Below, in pieces: positions 35,393 through 44,306 of a DNA stretch of 64,000 bases. Under the pieces are notes generated by a model that was given only the letters and a program-made list of their open reading frames with translations, was not told the origin of the DNA and did not search any database. Every line of letters begins with the position of its first letter. Position 1 is the first letter of the stretch. The DNA is taken from positions 124,001 to 188,000 of the forward strand of contig NZ_CP051201.1 in NCBI RefSeq assembly GCF_024181285.1, in the 5' to 3' direction. This stretch comes from Treponema sp. OMZ 790. GTDB taxonomy: Bacteria > Spirochaetota > Spirochaetia > Treponematales > Treponemataceae. The position numbers and the translations under genes are program-made.

Positions 35393-36529
35393 CTATACCT
35401 TTATATTTGAAACATCTATCTCTCCCGACATGAGTTTCGGTAAAAGGGTGTCACGAAGGGATTTTAATATGTTATTTTTATTTCTATTTGAAATTATTAA
35501 CTCTCTTATTTTTTCAAAATAAGTAGAAAACATATGATAGTTCTTAGGTAAAGATATTTTTAATTGAAGTACATACTGTTTATCAGTATGTGGAATAGCA
35601 GAGCCTGTAGTATGGTTTTTTATATCATTTTCATAATATTTCAAGGCTTGATATATAATTTCTCTCATATTGTCATCTAATGTAACAATTTTTGCAATTG
35701 TGGATCCTACAACACCATTCTTACCAAAATATACGGTCCCTGAACTTGCTCCATCCATTACCATAAGAATGTCTTTTTCACCAGCTTTAATTAAACAGTC
35801 AGGAGTTGTATATGATATTTTATTATTAGTAAGTGTATCTATATTTAAATAAAGTTCATAGTCTTTTTTAAAATAATCTGCTACTAATTTTGGATTCTTA
35901 CCTTTTACAAAGCTACAATAATCAGATAATGTTACTATATCCTTTTCTATACATTCTATAAAATTTTTTTTAAAAATCGCTTGTGCTTGTTGTTCTAAAT
36001 TATCATTTATTGTTATATTTGTTTGTATTAGAGATTCTATCGTTTCTAGGATTGAAATAATTTGTTTTTGAGTTATTCTATCGGGAATTTTCACCTCCAT
36101 GGGAGCCAACTCAGAAATAAAAGTAATTTGAGGAAATGTGCCTGATCTTGTTTCTGCAAGATGCTGCAACTCATTAACAATAGATTGCGATTTTAAGATT
36201 GAAAATAAGAATCGAGGTTCTATAATATTTTTATTTGGACGCAATACCATTAACTTTGTTGAAGCTATATACAAACTGGTATCCTCAATATCAACATAGG
36301 CAAACCTTTTATTGGCCGGCCTAATTTCAGAATATAAAATATCGCCTTTTTTGAATGTTTTTTTAAACTGTCCTTTCAAATTTTTATTTTCAACGAGTGT
36401 GTGATTGAGTATGTTACCATCTAATACATCAGATGTATTAATAAGAATTACTTTTGAAAGCTTTGAATTGAAACTAATAGACACCGAAGTACATAAATCT
36501 CCGATAAAAGTATTTATCCATTTTGCCAT
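35393..36529 (-). CDS. hsdS: Full-length HsdS on the opposite strand (shufflon copy B)
   Basis: The 378-residue HsdS has two halves. TRD1 comprises about residues 1-160, followed by the conserved helix with INDNLEQQAQAIFK near 175; TRD2 then runs to the C-terminal helix LKSLRDTLLPKLMSGEIDVSN. It is encoded opposite to hsdM, six bases after the tyrosine recombinase gene on the same strand, with AGGAAA before the ATG. The sequence at INDNL shares 42 identical bases with copy C (39207-39248) and 15 bases with the expressed half. It may be translated as it stands and could act with HsdM in trans, or serve as a donor of TRDs. Confidence 0.88.
   Translation of the reverse strand: MAKWINTFIGDLCTSVSISFNSKLSKVILINTSDVLDGNILNHTLVENKNLKGQFKKTFKKGDILYSEIRPANKRFAYVDIEDTSLYIASTKLMVLRPNKNIIEPRFLFSILKSQSIVNELQHLAETRSGTFPQITFISELAPMEVKIPDRITQKQIISILETIESLIQTNITINDNLEQQAQAIFKKNFIECIEKDIVTLSDYCSFVKGKNPKLVADYFKKDYELYLNIDTLTNNKISYTTPDCLIKAGEKDILMVMDGASSGTVYFGKNGVVGSTIAKIVTLDDNMREIIYQALKYYENDIKNHTTGSAIPHTDKQYVLQLKISLPKNYHMFSTYFEKIRELIISNRNKNNILKSLRDTLLPKLMSGEIDVSNIKV
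35969..36010 (-). repeat. Shufflon repeat B inside hsdS copy B
   Basis: This 42-base stretch on the minus strand is identical to 39207-39248. It encodes INDNLEQQAQAIFK, the linker between HsdS halves, and its first 15 bases match repeat A in inverted orientation. Confidence 0.8.
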
Positions 36530-36535
36530 ATTTTC

Positions 36536-37519
36536 CTACCCTATGTATTTTCTATGTGCAATTTTTACATTGGTTTGTTTTACCATTGCATATTGCAAGG
36601 TTGTATCTATACGCTTATGCCCTAAAAGCTGTTGTAGCTGCTCAATGGGCATTCCCTTATCTATTGCCATGGTTGCCAAGGTCCGCCTGAATTTATGCGG
36701 ATGAACCTTTGATATACCAAGTTGCTTGCCGATCTGCCTTAATCTCACTTCAATTCCTCCGATATTCATTCTTTTGTGCGGAGCCCTTAACGATACAAAA
36801 AGAGCCGGATTACTGTCGGTTCTATGTCTTAAATAGTCTTTTAAATGTATCTTAGTTCTTGCATCAAAATATACTATCCTTTCTTTGTTTCCCTTTCCTA
36901 AAACAACACATTCCCTTTCATTAAAATCTATATCATTCCGGTTAAGAAGAACCATCTCTCCGATTCTCATACCGGTTGAAGCAAGCATATCTATCATGGC
37001 CAGATCCCGTCTTTCCATGCAGCTGTCTCGCATAAGCTCAAGGGCCTCGTCGGAATAGGTTTCTTTTATATTTGTTGCAGTTTTAACCTTATGGATTCTT
37101 CTTACAGGACTTTTTAAAATATAGTCTTCATCTTCAAGCCAAGAAAAAAAACTTGATAGAATACGTCTAATATTATCTATGGTTACCTTACCGGAATTGT
37201 TTTTGTATTGATAATCTGTTAAATAAGAGCGTATGTCCTCAGTTTCAATTTCTTTTACATTTTTTTTCATATAATTAAGCATAGATTGAATTGTGGAGTA
37301 ATAGTATTTTAAGGATTTTTCAGAACAGCCCTCCACCCTCTTTGCAGACAAGAATAGATTTACAAAATCAATTTTTTCATCTTCCGAGTTTTCTTCTTTT
37401 TTATTTACTTCATAACTAAAAAGAACATGCTGAATTACCGTTTGTAATTTTTCGATCTGAGCATTATTCAAATGAGGCAGCATTTTTTGAGTAATGTCAT
37501 TAATAAGTCTTTGTTTCAT
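36536..37519 (-). CDS. Tyrosine recombinase, probable hsdS invertase
   Basis: The 327-residue site-specific recombinase has an N-terminal SAM-like domain (FVNLFLSAKRVEGCSEKSLKYYYSTIQSML) and a catalytic domain with the conserved residues in place: Arg in STGMRIGE, HKFRR, the His in LLGHKRIDTT and the Tyr in TLQYA. It is not next to an att site or phage genes. It lies between hsdS copies and directly before copy B on the same strand, as in other phase-variable type I systems, where the recombinase switches hsdS ends. It could alternatively be a leftover of an integrated element. Confidence 0.9.
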   Translation of the reverse strand: MKQRLINDITQKMLPHLNNAQIEKLQTVIQHVLFSYEVNKKEENSEDEKIDFVNLFLSAKRVEGCSEKSLKYYYSTIQSMLNYMKKNVKEIETEDIRSYLTDYQYKNNSGKVTIDNIRRILSSFFSWLEDEDYILKSPVRRIHKVKTATNIKETYSDEALELMRDSCMERRDLAMIDMLASTGMRIGEMVLLNRNDIDFNERECVVLGKGNKERIVYFDARTKIHLKDYLRHRTDSNPALFVSLRAPHKRMNIGGIEVRLRQIGKQLGISKVHPHKFRRTLATMAIDKGMPIEQLQQLLGHKRIDTTLQYAMVKQTNVKIAHRKYIG

Positions 37520-37575
37520 TCTTATTTTCTCCTTAATTACTATGGTATCGGCATAATTTTAACTTAGCTCTTTTT

Positions 37576-37601
37576 AGATAAATGATAATTTATCGGCTTA
37601 A
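37576..37601 (+). repeat. Shufflon repeat D upstream of the recombinase gene
   Basis: This is an exact 26-base copy of repeat A (34574-34599) in the same orientation, with no hsdS reading frame before it. It is probably a remnant left by earlier recombination. Confidence 0.75.
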
Positions 37602-37631
37602 GCCGAGGGTTTAAATGATTTTTAAACTTCA

Positions 37632-38045
37632 CTAAGTTTGGCATTCAATTATATCCAAAATTTGATGCGGCGTTAATACAAAATCTTCTCTGGGAAAATG
37701 TTTTATATTACCTGTAATCAAATAAGTCTCGAAACTCCGCTTAGCATGTAGTGTGACTGAATAAAAAACGGTATCTTTCGGATCAGGCATTGTATCTAAA
37801 ACTTTTATACCATCAAATTTTAAGCCTATTTTTTGAATTGCATTAACGGCAATATCAACAGCTTCCGCAGGAAAACAAAATTTAGGACGGTGCAATACAC
37901 CAAAATATTCTGTAATAATGTCTTCATTGTAAATTGGAATGATCTTACCTGCATATATATAGTTAATAACAAAGCGAGGAATGGAATCTTCTTTTAAAAA
38001 TGCCGAAACAAGAACATTTGTATCAATAACAGCATACAAAGGCAT
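37632..38045 (-). CDS. PIN-domain toxin
   Basis: The 137-residue protein has the PIN pattern of acidic residues: VIDTNVLVSAFL at the N-terminus, DIITEYFGVL in the middle and YLITGNIKHFP near the C-terminus. Such proteins are RNases that act as toxins. The gene begins one base after the antitoxin stop. It lies inside the presumed invertible segment. Alone among VapC-like relatives this subgroup (COG1569-like) is often paired with RelB/DinJ-type antitoxins, as here. Confidence 0.85.
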   Translation of the reverse strand: MPLYAVIDTNVLVSAFLKEDSIPRFVINYIYAGKIIPIYNEDIITEYFGVLHRPKFCFPAEAVDIAVNAIQKIGLKFDGIKVLDTMPDPKDTVFYSVTLHAKRSFETYLITGNIKHFPREDFVLTPHQILDIIECQT

Positions 38046-38046
38046 A

Positions 38047-38358
38047 CTACAGTCCTTTACGGCAGGCTTCTATTTCATAATTGATCTCATCAAGACTCAT
38101 TTCCGAAACACCATTTATAGCAGCATTTTGCGACATAGACTGCATTGCAGACAAAATTTCAGGTGAAATTTGTTTTTTTACATCATTCTGATTGGCGTTT
38201 TCTAACTTCATGCTAAATGGAATCCCATTTTCAGCAATGCTTCGCTTAAAAAATATGCGTACAGCGGTTGATAAATCTAGACCTAGCTGCTCATAGACGG
38301 CGGTCACATCATCTTTGAGCTTTTCATCAACCCGAATTTGGACTAAGGTACTTGCCAT
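38047..38358 (-). CDS. RelB/DinJ-family antitoxin
   Basis: The 103-residue protein starts MASTLVQIRVDEKLKDDVTAVYEQLGLDLSTAVRIFFKRSI, the ribbon-helix-helix of RelB/DinJ antitoxins. The start at 38358 is fixed by GGAGG five bases upstream; a frame to 38370 is open but unsupported. It precedes the PIN-domain gene with one base between. Confidence 0.88.
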   Translation of the reverse strand: MASTLVQIRVDEKLKDDVTAVYEQLGLDLSTAVRIFFKRSIAENGIPFSMKLENANQNDVKKQISPEILSAMQSMSQNAAINGVSEMSLDEINYEIEACRKGL

Positions 38359-38522
38359 ACTTACCTCCATATAATATTATAGTATAAAATATTTTTTTTG
38401 CAAGTACAATGTAATAATAAAATATTACATCGTCAATATAAATCTATAATTGATTGACAGGACAGCCGTTTTGTCTCGCCACAGTTTTTTCAGCTAATTA
38501 ATGAAAATCTTATTTCTGCATA

Positions 38523-39293
38523 CTATATTTCTATATTTGAAACATCTATCTCTCCCGACATGAGTTTCGGTAAAAGGGCGTCTCGAAGGGATGTAAGGAG
38601 GTCAATTTCGATATTATTTTTAAAAATTACTTCAAACATAGGTGCTATAATTTGATTAAATTTTATATTTATATAATTGGCAGGTATTATTATTGGAGAT
38701 AGTTTTATTGCTGCAGATGATAAGTTCACTTGAACTCCGCTACTAGCACGACTTCTTAAATCTTGTAAAAAATATTTACTATTTGTAAGTAAGTATATGT
38801 ATGGATATGATATTCCATATTTTCCATTACATCTGAGCAATCCTACTCTTTGATTGAGTAAATATTTATTATCAACAGACATAATAGCAGTATTACCAAG
38901 AATAGCAACATTATCTTTCATGTCTGTCATTGCCATAAGTATGTCACCCTTGTAAAGAATATATTTTTGTAAATGTTCAGATTTTTTTTTGCGGAACCAG
39001 CTTTTTGTTCCGGTAGATATAAAACCTCCTCCAGATTTTATGTGACCTTGTTTAAATACCGCATAACAGTCTTTTTCTGGTTTATTTAATAATTCTTTGC
39101 TTTTAAAAGCATATCCATTATAAAATTTTATAACATCTTCCAAGCTGCCTAGTTCCCAATCATCAGGCATTATACCGCCAAACGGTTCAAAATCGACAAA
39201 CCATGCTTTAAAAATCGCTTGTGCTTGTTGTTCTAAATTATCATTTATCTTAATACGTCTTATCTGACTTGTTAATTTATCGATAAAAGGGTA
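38523..39293 (-). pseudogene. hsdS: Silent hsdS 3' half (shufflon copy C)
   Basis: The minus-strand frame starts mid-gene. From 39293 it reads YPFIDKLTSQIRRIKINDNLEQQAQAIFKAWFVDFEP…, the HsdS linker, then one TRD (MPDDWELGSLEDVIKFYNGYAF…) and the C-terminal helix LPKLMSGEIDVSN. No start codon or first TRD precedes it; upstream is the start region of the HAD-family gene on the other strand. The part after INDNL would complete the expressed half at 34129 if the segment between were inverted. The C-terminal 20 codons are nearly identical in DNA to copy B. I consider it a donor rather than a decayed gene, because the frame is intact. Confidence 0.82.
39207..39248 (-). repeat. Shufflon repeat C inside silent hsdS 3' half
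   Basis: This stretch is identical over 42 bases to 35969-36010. On its 5' side it shares the 18-base core AAGATAAATGATAATTTA with repeat A in inverted orientation, the longest match of A to a minus-strand copy. Confidence 0.8.
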
Positions 39294-39321
39294 TAATCTT
39301 AAAACTAAGGTTAAGAACTAT

Positions 39322-40506
39322 ATGCAGAATTATGATTACACTTTTGAATCGAAAGAGAAAAATCCTATTTTGGCAATTTGCTATGATTTTGACAAAACGT
39401 TGTCACCGGATGATATGCAGGCTCAAGGCTATATCCAATCTATCAATTATGAGGTTAAAGATTTTTGGGAAGAATCCAACAAACTTGCAGCAGATAACGA
39501 AATGGATCAAAATCTAGCCTATATGTATTTAATGTCCAAGAAATCAAGAGGAAAACTTGTATTTACAAAGGATAAATTAAAAGACTATGGTTCGAAAGTA
39601 ACACTTTTTCCCGGTGTGGATACATGGTTTGATAGGATAACTACCTATGGAAATAAAAAAAATGTTATTGTTGAACATTATATCATTTCCTCAGGTCTTA
39701 AAGAAATGATAGAAGGGACAGCAGTTGCGGATAAATTTAAAAAGATATATGCGAGTTCTTTTTATTATGATTCCGATAATGTCGCCGTTTGGCCGGCACA
39801 AGCTGTAAATTATACCAATAAAACACAATTTTTGTTTCGAATCGAAAAAGGAGTTTTAGATGTAAATGATCAAAGAATTAATTCCCATTTTGAGCCCAAC
39901 GAATATAGAGTACCTTTTAGAAATATTGTTTATATAGGTGATAGTGATACTGATATACCATGTATGAAGCTTGTAAATATAAATGGAGGACATTCAATAG
40001 GTGTTTACAATGCAGAAACTAAAGATAAGTCAAAAGTATTCCGAATGATTGATGAAAATAGAATAAAATACTTTGTTCCTGCTGATTATAGGGAAGGTTC
40101 AAAATTGGAAATGTTGATTAAAATGATTATTGATCGTACCGTATCAAATGAGCTGCTTGAAGATGCATATTTTGAATGTCTGGATGAAAAAAATATAGAA
40201 ACAAAAAATATTACCCAAGAGGATAAGGATAAAGATATTTTAATTAATAGCCTTGAAGAAAGCAGAAGTTTTGCTAATACACATTCTGTAATCTCTCAAT
40301 TGCGCGAAATAGACTCATGGTCTCCTGAACAGTCAAATAAGCTCTTAGATATAGCCTTGACAAATAGACAAGTTACATATATTTTGACCGATACTGATGT
40401 AAAAAAATTTTATGAAAGTGTTGTAAAAGATATAGATAGGGGTTATTGTGATTATGTTTTTGATAGTGATAATATCAATAAAATAAAACAAATATTAAAC
40501 ATATAG
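39322..40506 (+). CDS. HAD-superfamily phosphatase-like protein in restriction locus
   Basis: The 394-residue protein has the HAD motif I CYDFDKTLSPDD (about residues 20-31), a serine motif II in HYIISSGLKEMIEG, and motif IV in YIGDSDTDIPCMK (about 210-222). Such proteins usually hydrolyse phosphate esters. About 100 residues at the C-terminus are not part of the HAD fold. It sits eight bases before hsdR, so it is co-transcribed with the restriction gene; its start lies next to the inverted hsdS fragment. Why a HAD protein is in the locus is unknown. Confidence 0.82.
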   Translation: MQNYDYTFESKEKNPILAICYDFDKTLSPDDMQAQGYIQSINYEVKDFWEESNKLAADNEMDQNLAYMYLMSKKSRGKLVFTKDKLKDYGSKVTLFPGVDTWFDRITTYGNKKNVIVEHYIISSGLKEMIEGTAVADKFKKIYASSFYYDSDNVAVWPAQAVNYTNKTQFLFRIEKGVLDVNDQRINSHFEPNEYRVPFRNIVYIGDSDTDIPCMKLVNINGGHSIGVYNAETKDKSKVFRMIDENRIKYFVPADYREGSKLEMLIKMIIDRTVSNELLEDAYFECLDEKNIETKNITQEDKDKDILINSLEESRSFANTHSVISQLREIDSWSPEQSNKLLDIALTNRQVTYILTDTDVKKFYESVVKDIDRGYCDYVFDSDNINKIKQILNI

Positions 40507-40514
40507 AGGCCGAT

Positions 40515-43500
40515 ATGTCGACATCATTTACCGAAAACGATTATGAAAATTCAATTATTGAGCTGTTTAAAAATAATTTGGGATATACTTATGTTTACGG
40601 TCCTGATGTCGAGCGCGATTTTTCGAGTCCGCTATATGATGAGGTTTTAGAGGATTGTCTTTACCGCTTAAACAGCGGGCTGCCAAGGGAGGCTATACAA
40701 AATGCTCTTTTTAAATTAAAACATTTTGAAAACGGCGAGCTCGCTCATAAAAATGAAATTTTTACCGAATATCTTCAAAACGGCATACCTGTACATTATC
40801 TTGATAAAAATGAAACACGATCGGGAATTGTGTATCTTGCCGATTATAAAAATCCTCAAAACAATTCCTTTATAATTGCCAATCAGTGGACCTTTATAGA
40901 AAACAGCAATAAACGTCCCGACATAATTTTATTTTTAAACGGTCTACCGATAGTTTTGATGGAATTAAAGTCTCCTTCAAGGGAAGAGACCGATGCTTCC
41001 GATGCATACCGCCAAATCCGTAATTACATGACCGAAATACCTTCTATGTTTATCTACAACTCAATCTGCGTTATGAGCGATCAGTTAACTTCAAAGGCGG
41101 GAACCATAACTTCAGGCGAAGACCGCTTTATGGAATGGAAAACAAAGGACGGGAGTTACGAAAACACTCAATATGCCCAATTCGATACTTTTTTTGAAGG
41201 CCTTTTTCAAAAAGAAAGGCTGCTTGATATTATAAAAAACTTTATCTGCTTTTCAAACGAGGGTTTGCAAACTTTTAAAATTCTTGCAGGCTACCACCAA
41301 TATTTTGCGGTTCGCAAGGCTGTTTTCTCCACCCAAAAAGCTGCGTACAGTGACGGAAAAGGCGGAGTTTTTTGGCATACCCAAGGCAGCGGAAAATCTT
41401 TATCAATGGTGTTTTATGCGCACCTGTTGCAGGAAGCCTTGGAAAGTCCGACAATTGTAGTTATAACGGATAGAAATGATCTTGATGATCAGCTTTTCGG
41501 TCAGTTTGTTAAGTGCAAAGAATTTTTACGCCAAGAACCTATACAGGCTGAAAGCCGAAAAGACTTAAAGAAACTTCTTGCCGGAAGAAAAGCAAACGGA
41601 ATAATTTTTACGACGATGCAAAAATTTGAAGAGTCTGCCGATGCTCTTTCAGAAAGGCGGAATATAGTTGTTATGGCTGATGAAGCTCATCGAGGGCAAT
41701 ACGGACTTACCGAGCAAATTAAAATAACAAAGAATAAGGCCGGAGAAGATGTCGCAAAGAGGGTTATAGGCACTGCCCGTATTATTCGGAACAGTCTTCC
41801 CAATGCGAGCTATATCGGTTTTACCGGCACTCCTATTTCTGCCACTGACAGGAGTACCCGTGAAGTATTCGGAGACTACATCGATATTTACGATATGACT
41901 CAGGCAGTGGAAGACGGAGCAACTCGCCCCGTGTACTATGAAAGCAGGGTTATAAAACTTAAACTTGATAAAAAAACTTTGCAGCTGATTGATGAAGAAT
42001 ATGATCTCATGGCTAAAGATGCCGATGAAGAAGTTATCGAAAAAAGTAAGCATGAACTCGGCAAGATGGAAGTGCTCTTAGGCAATGATGAAACTATAAA
42101 CTCCCTAGTGAACGATATACTCTTCCATTATGAAAACAACAGGGAACATCTGCTTACAGGTAAGGCAATGATAGTCGCTTACACCCGTGCCATAGCTATG
42201 AAGATTTACAAAAGAATCTTGGAACTTCGTCCCGGCTGGGAAGAAAAGGTTGCCGTTGTTATGACTTCTGCAAATACCGATGACGAAGAGTGGAGAGAAA
42301 TTATCGGGAACAAAAATCACAGGGACAAGTTGGCTAAAAAATTTAAAGACAATGACAGTCCCTTAAAAATTGCAATTGTAGTAGATATGTGGCTGACAGG
42401 CTTTGATGTTCCTTCCCTTGCGACTATGTACATATATAAACTTATGGCAGGACATAATCTTATGCAGGCTATCGCCAGAGTCAATCGTGTATTTCAAGAT
42501 AAAGAGGGAGGATTGATCGTCGATTATGTGGGAATAGCCGGTGCCTTAAAGCAGGCTATGAACGACTATACAAACCGCGATAAAAATAATTACGGCGATA
42601 CCGACATTTTAACCGCTGCCTATCCTACCTTTCTTGAAAAGCTTTCTATATGTAAAGATATGTTCCATGGATATGATTATTCAAGTTTTATGAAGGGCAG
42701 CGATCTTGAAAGAGCCAGGACAATAAGCGGTGCCGTAAACTTTATAGTTGCTCAAGAAAAAGAAGAAGAAAAAAATATCTTTATAAAAGAAGCTCTTATG
42801 ATGAGGCAGGCCTTATCCCTTTGTTCATCCGTAGTTGAAGAAAGTTTGCGCTTTGAGGCAGCTTTTTTTGAATCTGTCAGAGTTTTCCTTTCAAGGCTCA
42901 CAAATGCGGGAAGCGGAAAAAAGATTTCTTTACCCGAAATGAATGAGCGTATAAATTCTCTTTTACAGCAGAGTATAAAAAGCGAGGGCGTTATAAACCT
43001 CTTTTCTGACATTAAAGAAAAATTCTCTCTTTTTTCTCCCAAGTTTCTTGAAGAAATTTCCAAGATGAAAGAAAGAAATTTAGCTGTCGAATTATTAAAA
43101 AGACTCATTGCAGAACAGGTAAGAATTTATCGAAGAACCAATGTAGTTAAGTCCGAAAAATTCAGCGAGATAATGCAAAGAACCGTTAATTCGTACCTAA
43201 ACGGGCTTCTCACAAATGAAGAGGTTATAGCCGAAATGCTGAAACTTGCCAAGCAGATTGTAAGTGCCGAAAAGGAAGGGCAAGACCTCGGCTTAAATGC
43301 TGAAGAAGCCGCCTTTTACGATGCCCTCACCAAGCCTCAGGCCATAAAAGACTTCTATCAAAATGAAGAGCTGATTGCAATAACCAAGGAGCTCACCGAA
43401 ACCTTGCGTAAAAATAAGGCCGTAGATTGGCAGAAAAGAGAAAGTGCACGGGCTCATATGCGTATGCTCATTAAAAGACTTTTAAAGAAGCATAAATATC

Positions 43501-43646
43501 CGCCCGAAGGTATGGATGACGCAGTTCAAACCGTTATGGTCCAGTGCGAGCTTTGGGCCGACAATCTAATGGACTATTATTATTTTGACAACGAAAATAA
43601 TAACTATGCAGAAATTGCCGCAGATAGAGAAGAGGTTTATCTGTAG
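40515..43646 (+). CDS. hsdR: Type I restriction endonuclease/translocase subunit
   Basis: HsdR cuts unmethylated DNA after ATP-driven translocation. The 1043-residue protein has the N-terminal nuclease domain (NGLPIVLMELKSPS, the D…ExK-type site at about residues 140-160), Walker A TQGSGKSLSM (about 290-299), DEAH-type box MADEAHRGQYG (about 386) and helicase motif VI-like QAIARVNRVF (about 653-662). The frame is complete. It starts eight bases after the HAD-family gene, so those two genes and hsdR likely form one unit, while hsdM and the expressed hsdS form another before the invertible region. Confidence 0.95.
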   Translation: MSTSFTENDYENSIIELFKNNLGYTYVYGPDVERDFSSPLYDEVLEDCLYRLNSGLPREAIQNALFKLKHFENGELAHKNEIFTEYLQNGIPVHYLDKNETRSGIVYLADYKNPQNNSFIIANQWTFIENSNKRPDIILFLNGLPIVLMELKSPSREETDASDAYRQIRNYMTEIPSMFIYNSICVMSDQLTSKAGTITSGEDRFMEWKTKDGSYENTQYAQFDTFFEGLFQKERLLDIIKNFICFSNEGLQTFKILAGYHQYFAVRKAVFSTQKAAYSDGKGGVFWHTQGSGKSLSMVFYAHLLQEALESPTIVVITDRNDLDDQLFGQFVKCKEFLRQEPIQAESRKDLKKLLAGRKANGIIFTTMQKFEESADALSERRNIVVMADEAHRGQYGLTEQIKITKNKAGEDVAKRVIGTARIIRNSLPNASYIGFTGTPISATDRSTREVFGDYIDIYDMTQAVEDGATRPVYYESRVIKLKLDKKTLQLIDEEYDLMAKDADEEVIEKSKHELGKMEVLLGNDETINSLVNDILFHYENNREHLLTGKAMIVAYTRAIAMKIYKRILELRPGWEEKVAVVMTSANTDDEEWREIIGNKNHRDKLAKKFKDNDSPLKIAIVVDMWLTGFDVPSLATMYIYKLMAGHNLMQAIARVNRVFQDKEGGLIVDYVGIAGALKQAMNDYTNRDKNNYGDTDILTAAYPTFLEKLSICKDMFHGYDYSSFMKGSDLERARTISGAVNFIVAQEKEEEKNIFIKEALMMRQALSLCSSVVEESLRFEAAFFESVRVFLSRLTNAGSGKKISLPEMNERINSLLQQSIKSEGVINLFSDIKEKFSLFSPKFLEEISKMKERNLAVELLKRLIAEQVRIYRRTNVVKSEKFSEIMQRTVNSYLNGLLTNEEVIAEMLKLAKQIVSAEKEGQDLGLNAEEAAFYDALTKPQAIKDFYQNEELIAITKELTETLRKNKAVDWQKRESARAHMRMLIKRLLKKHKYPPEGMDDAVQTVMVQCELWADNLMDYYYFDNENNNYAEIAADREEVYL

Positions 43647-43673
43647 CCCAATTTTCCTGCGGTAAACTAAAAA

Positions 43674-44165
43674 TTATAAATGACTATTTAGCCAACAAAT
43701 CTTCTTGAAGTCTTTATTGTTATTATTATCGTTTCTATATGAATCTTTTGATGATGCTTCATAAATACCTAAAAACTGTTTTAGACTTGGTACACGAAAC
43801 TTTATTCCGTCTAGTTGAATAAGTTCTATATCCGATTCATAAATACCTGCAAAATCATACAATGCATCAATTGTGCCGTATTCTACGCTTACTCCGTTTT
43901 TTTGAAATTCATGCTCATGAATATCTATTAAATTATATCCCAAGCCTTTCATAACCGCCGTTATTTTGTCCCAATTATAAATTCTAAGTTCGTCAGGAGC
44001 TTCCCATCCTCTTGGATCGCCCGGAACATGAATATCAATATCTGACGGCTCCCAATCTTCTTTTGATATAAATTCTAATCCTAAAGAACCCATTAGTGTA
44101 GGTATGATTCCGGCTTTATTTAAATTCAAACAAATAGTCTTAAATTCATCAAATAAAAAACTCAT
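43674..44165 (-). CDS. Nucleotidyltransferase-fold protein, function unknown
   Basis: The 163-residue protein has the Gly-Ser … Asp-x-Asp pattern of the nucleotidyltransferase fold (MGSLGLEFIS … PSDIDIHVPGD). The C-terminal part (GIKFRVPSLKQFLGIYEASSKD) resembles small substrate-kinase-like nucleotidyltransferases. The start at 44165 has GGAGAAG upstream. A longer frame to 44285 overlaps the terminator of the antiporter gene and is unlikely. It ends 27 bases from the hsdR stop. Confidence 0.6.
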   Translation of the reverse strand: MSFLFDEFKTICLNLNKAGIIPTLMGSLGLEFISKEDWEPSDIDIHVPGDPRGWEAPDELRIYNWDKITAVMKGLGYNLIDIHEHEFQKNGVSVEYGTIDALYDFAGIYESDIELIQLDGIKFRVPSLKQFLGIYEASSKDSYRNDNNNNKDFKKICWLNSHL

Positions 44166-44260
44166 TTCTTCTCCATAAATTCTAAATTGGCGGTTTTTAC
44201 GATTGTAGTTATGCAAACACAAAAAATCAAGTTCATTTAAGCAATGATATGCAGAAAGTA

Positions 44261-44298
44261 AAAAAAGCTGCACTGTGCTTTTCACAATACAGCTTTTT
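44261..44298 (-). terminator. Terminator after the NhaC-type antiporter gene
   Basis: AAAAAGCTG and CAGCTTTTT pair, with GTG/CAC inside; read on the minus strand the stem runs into a T tract. Confidence 0.75.
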
Positions 44299-44306
44299 GT
44301 TTGTTC

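Noticed and set aside
36536..37519. Integrase of a prophage or integrative element
   Set aside because: No phage genes, att duplication or tRNA end nearby; the recombinase is surrounded by hsdS repeats.
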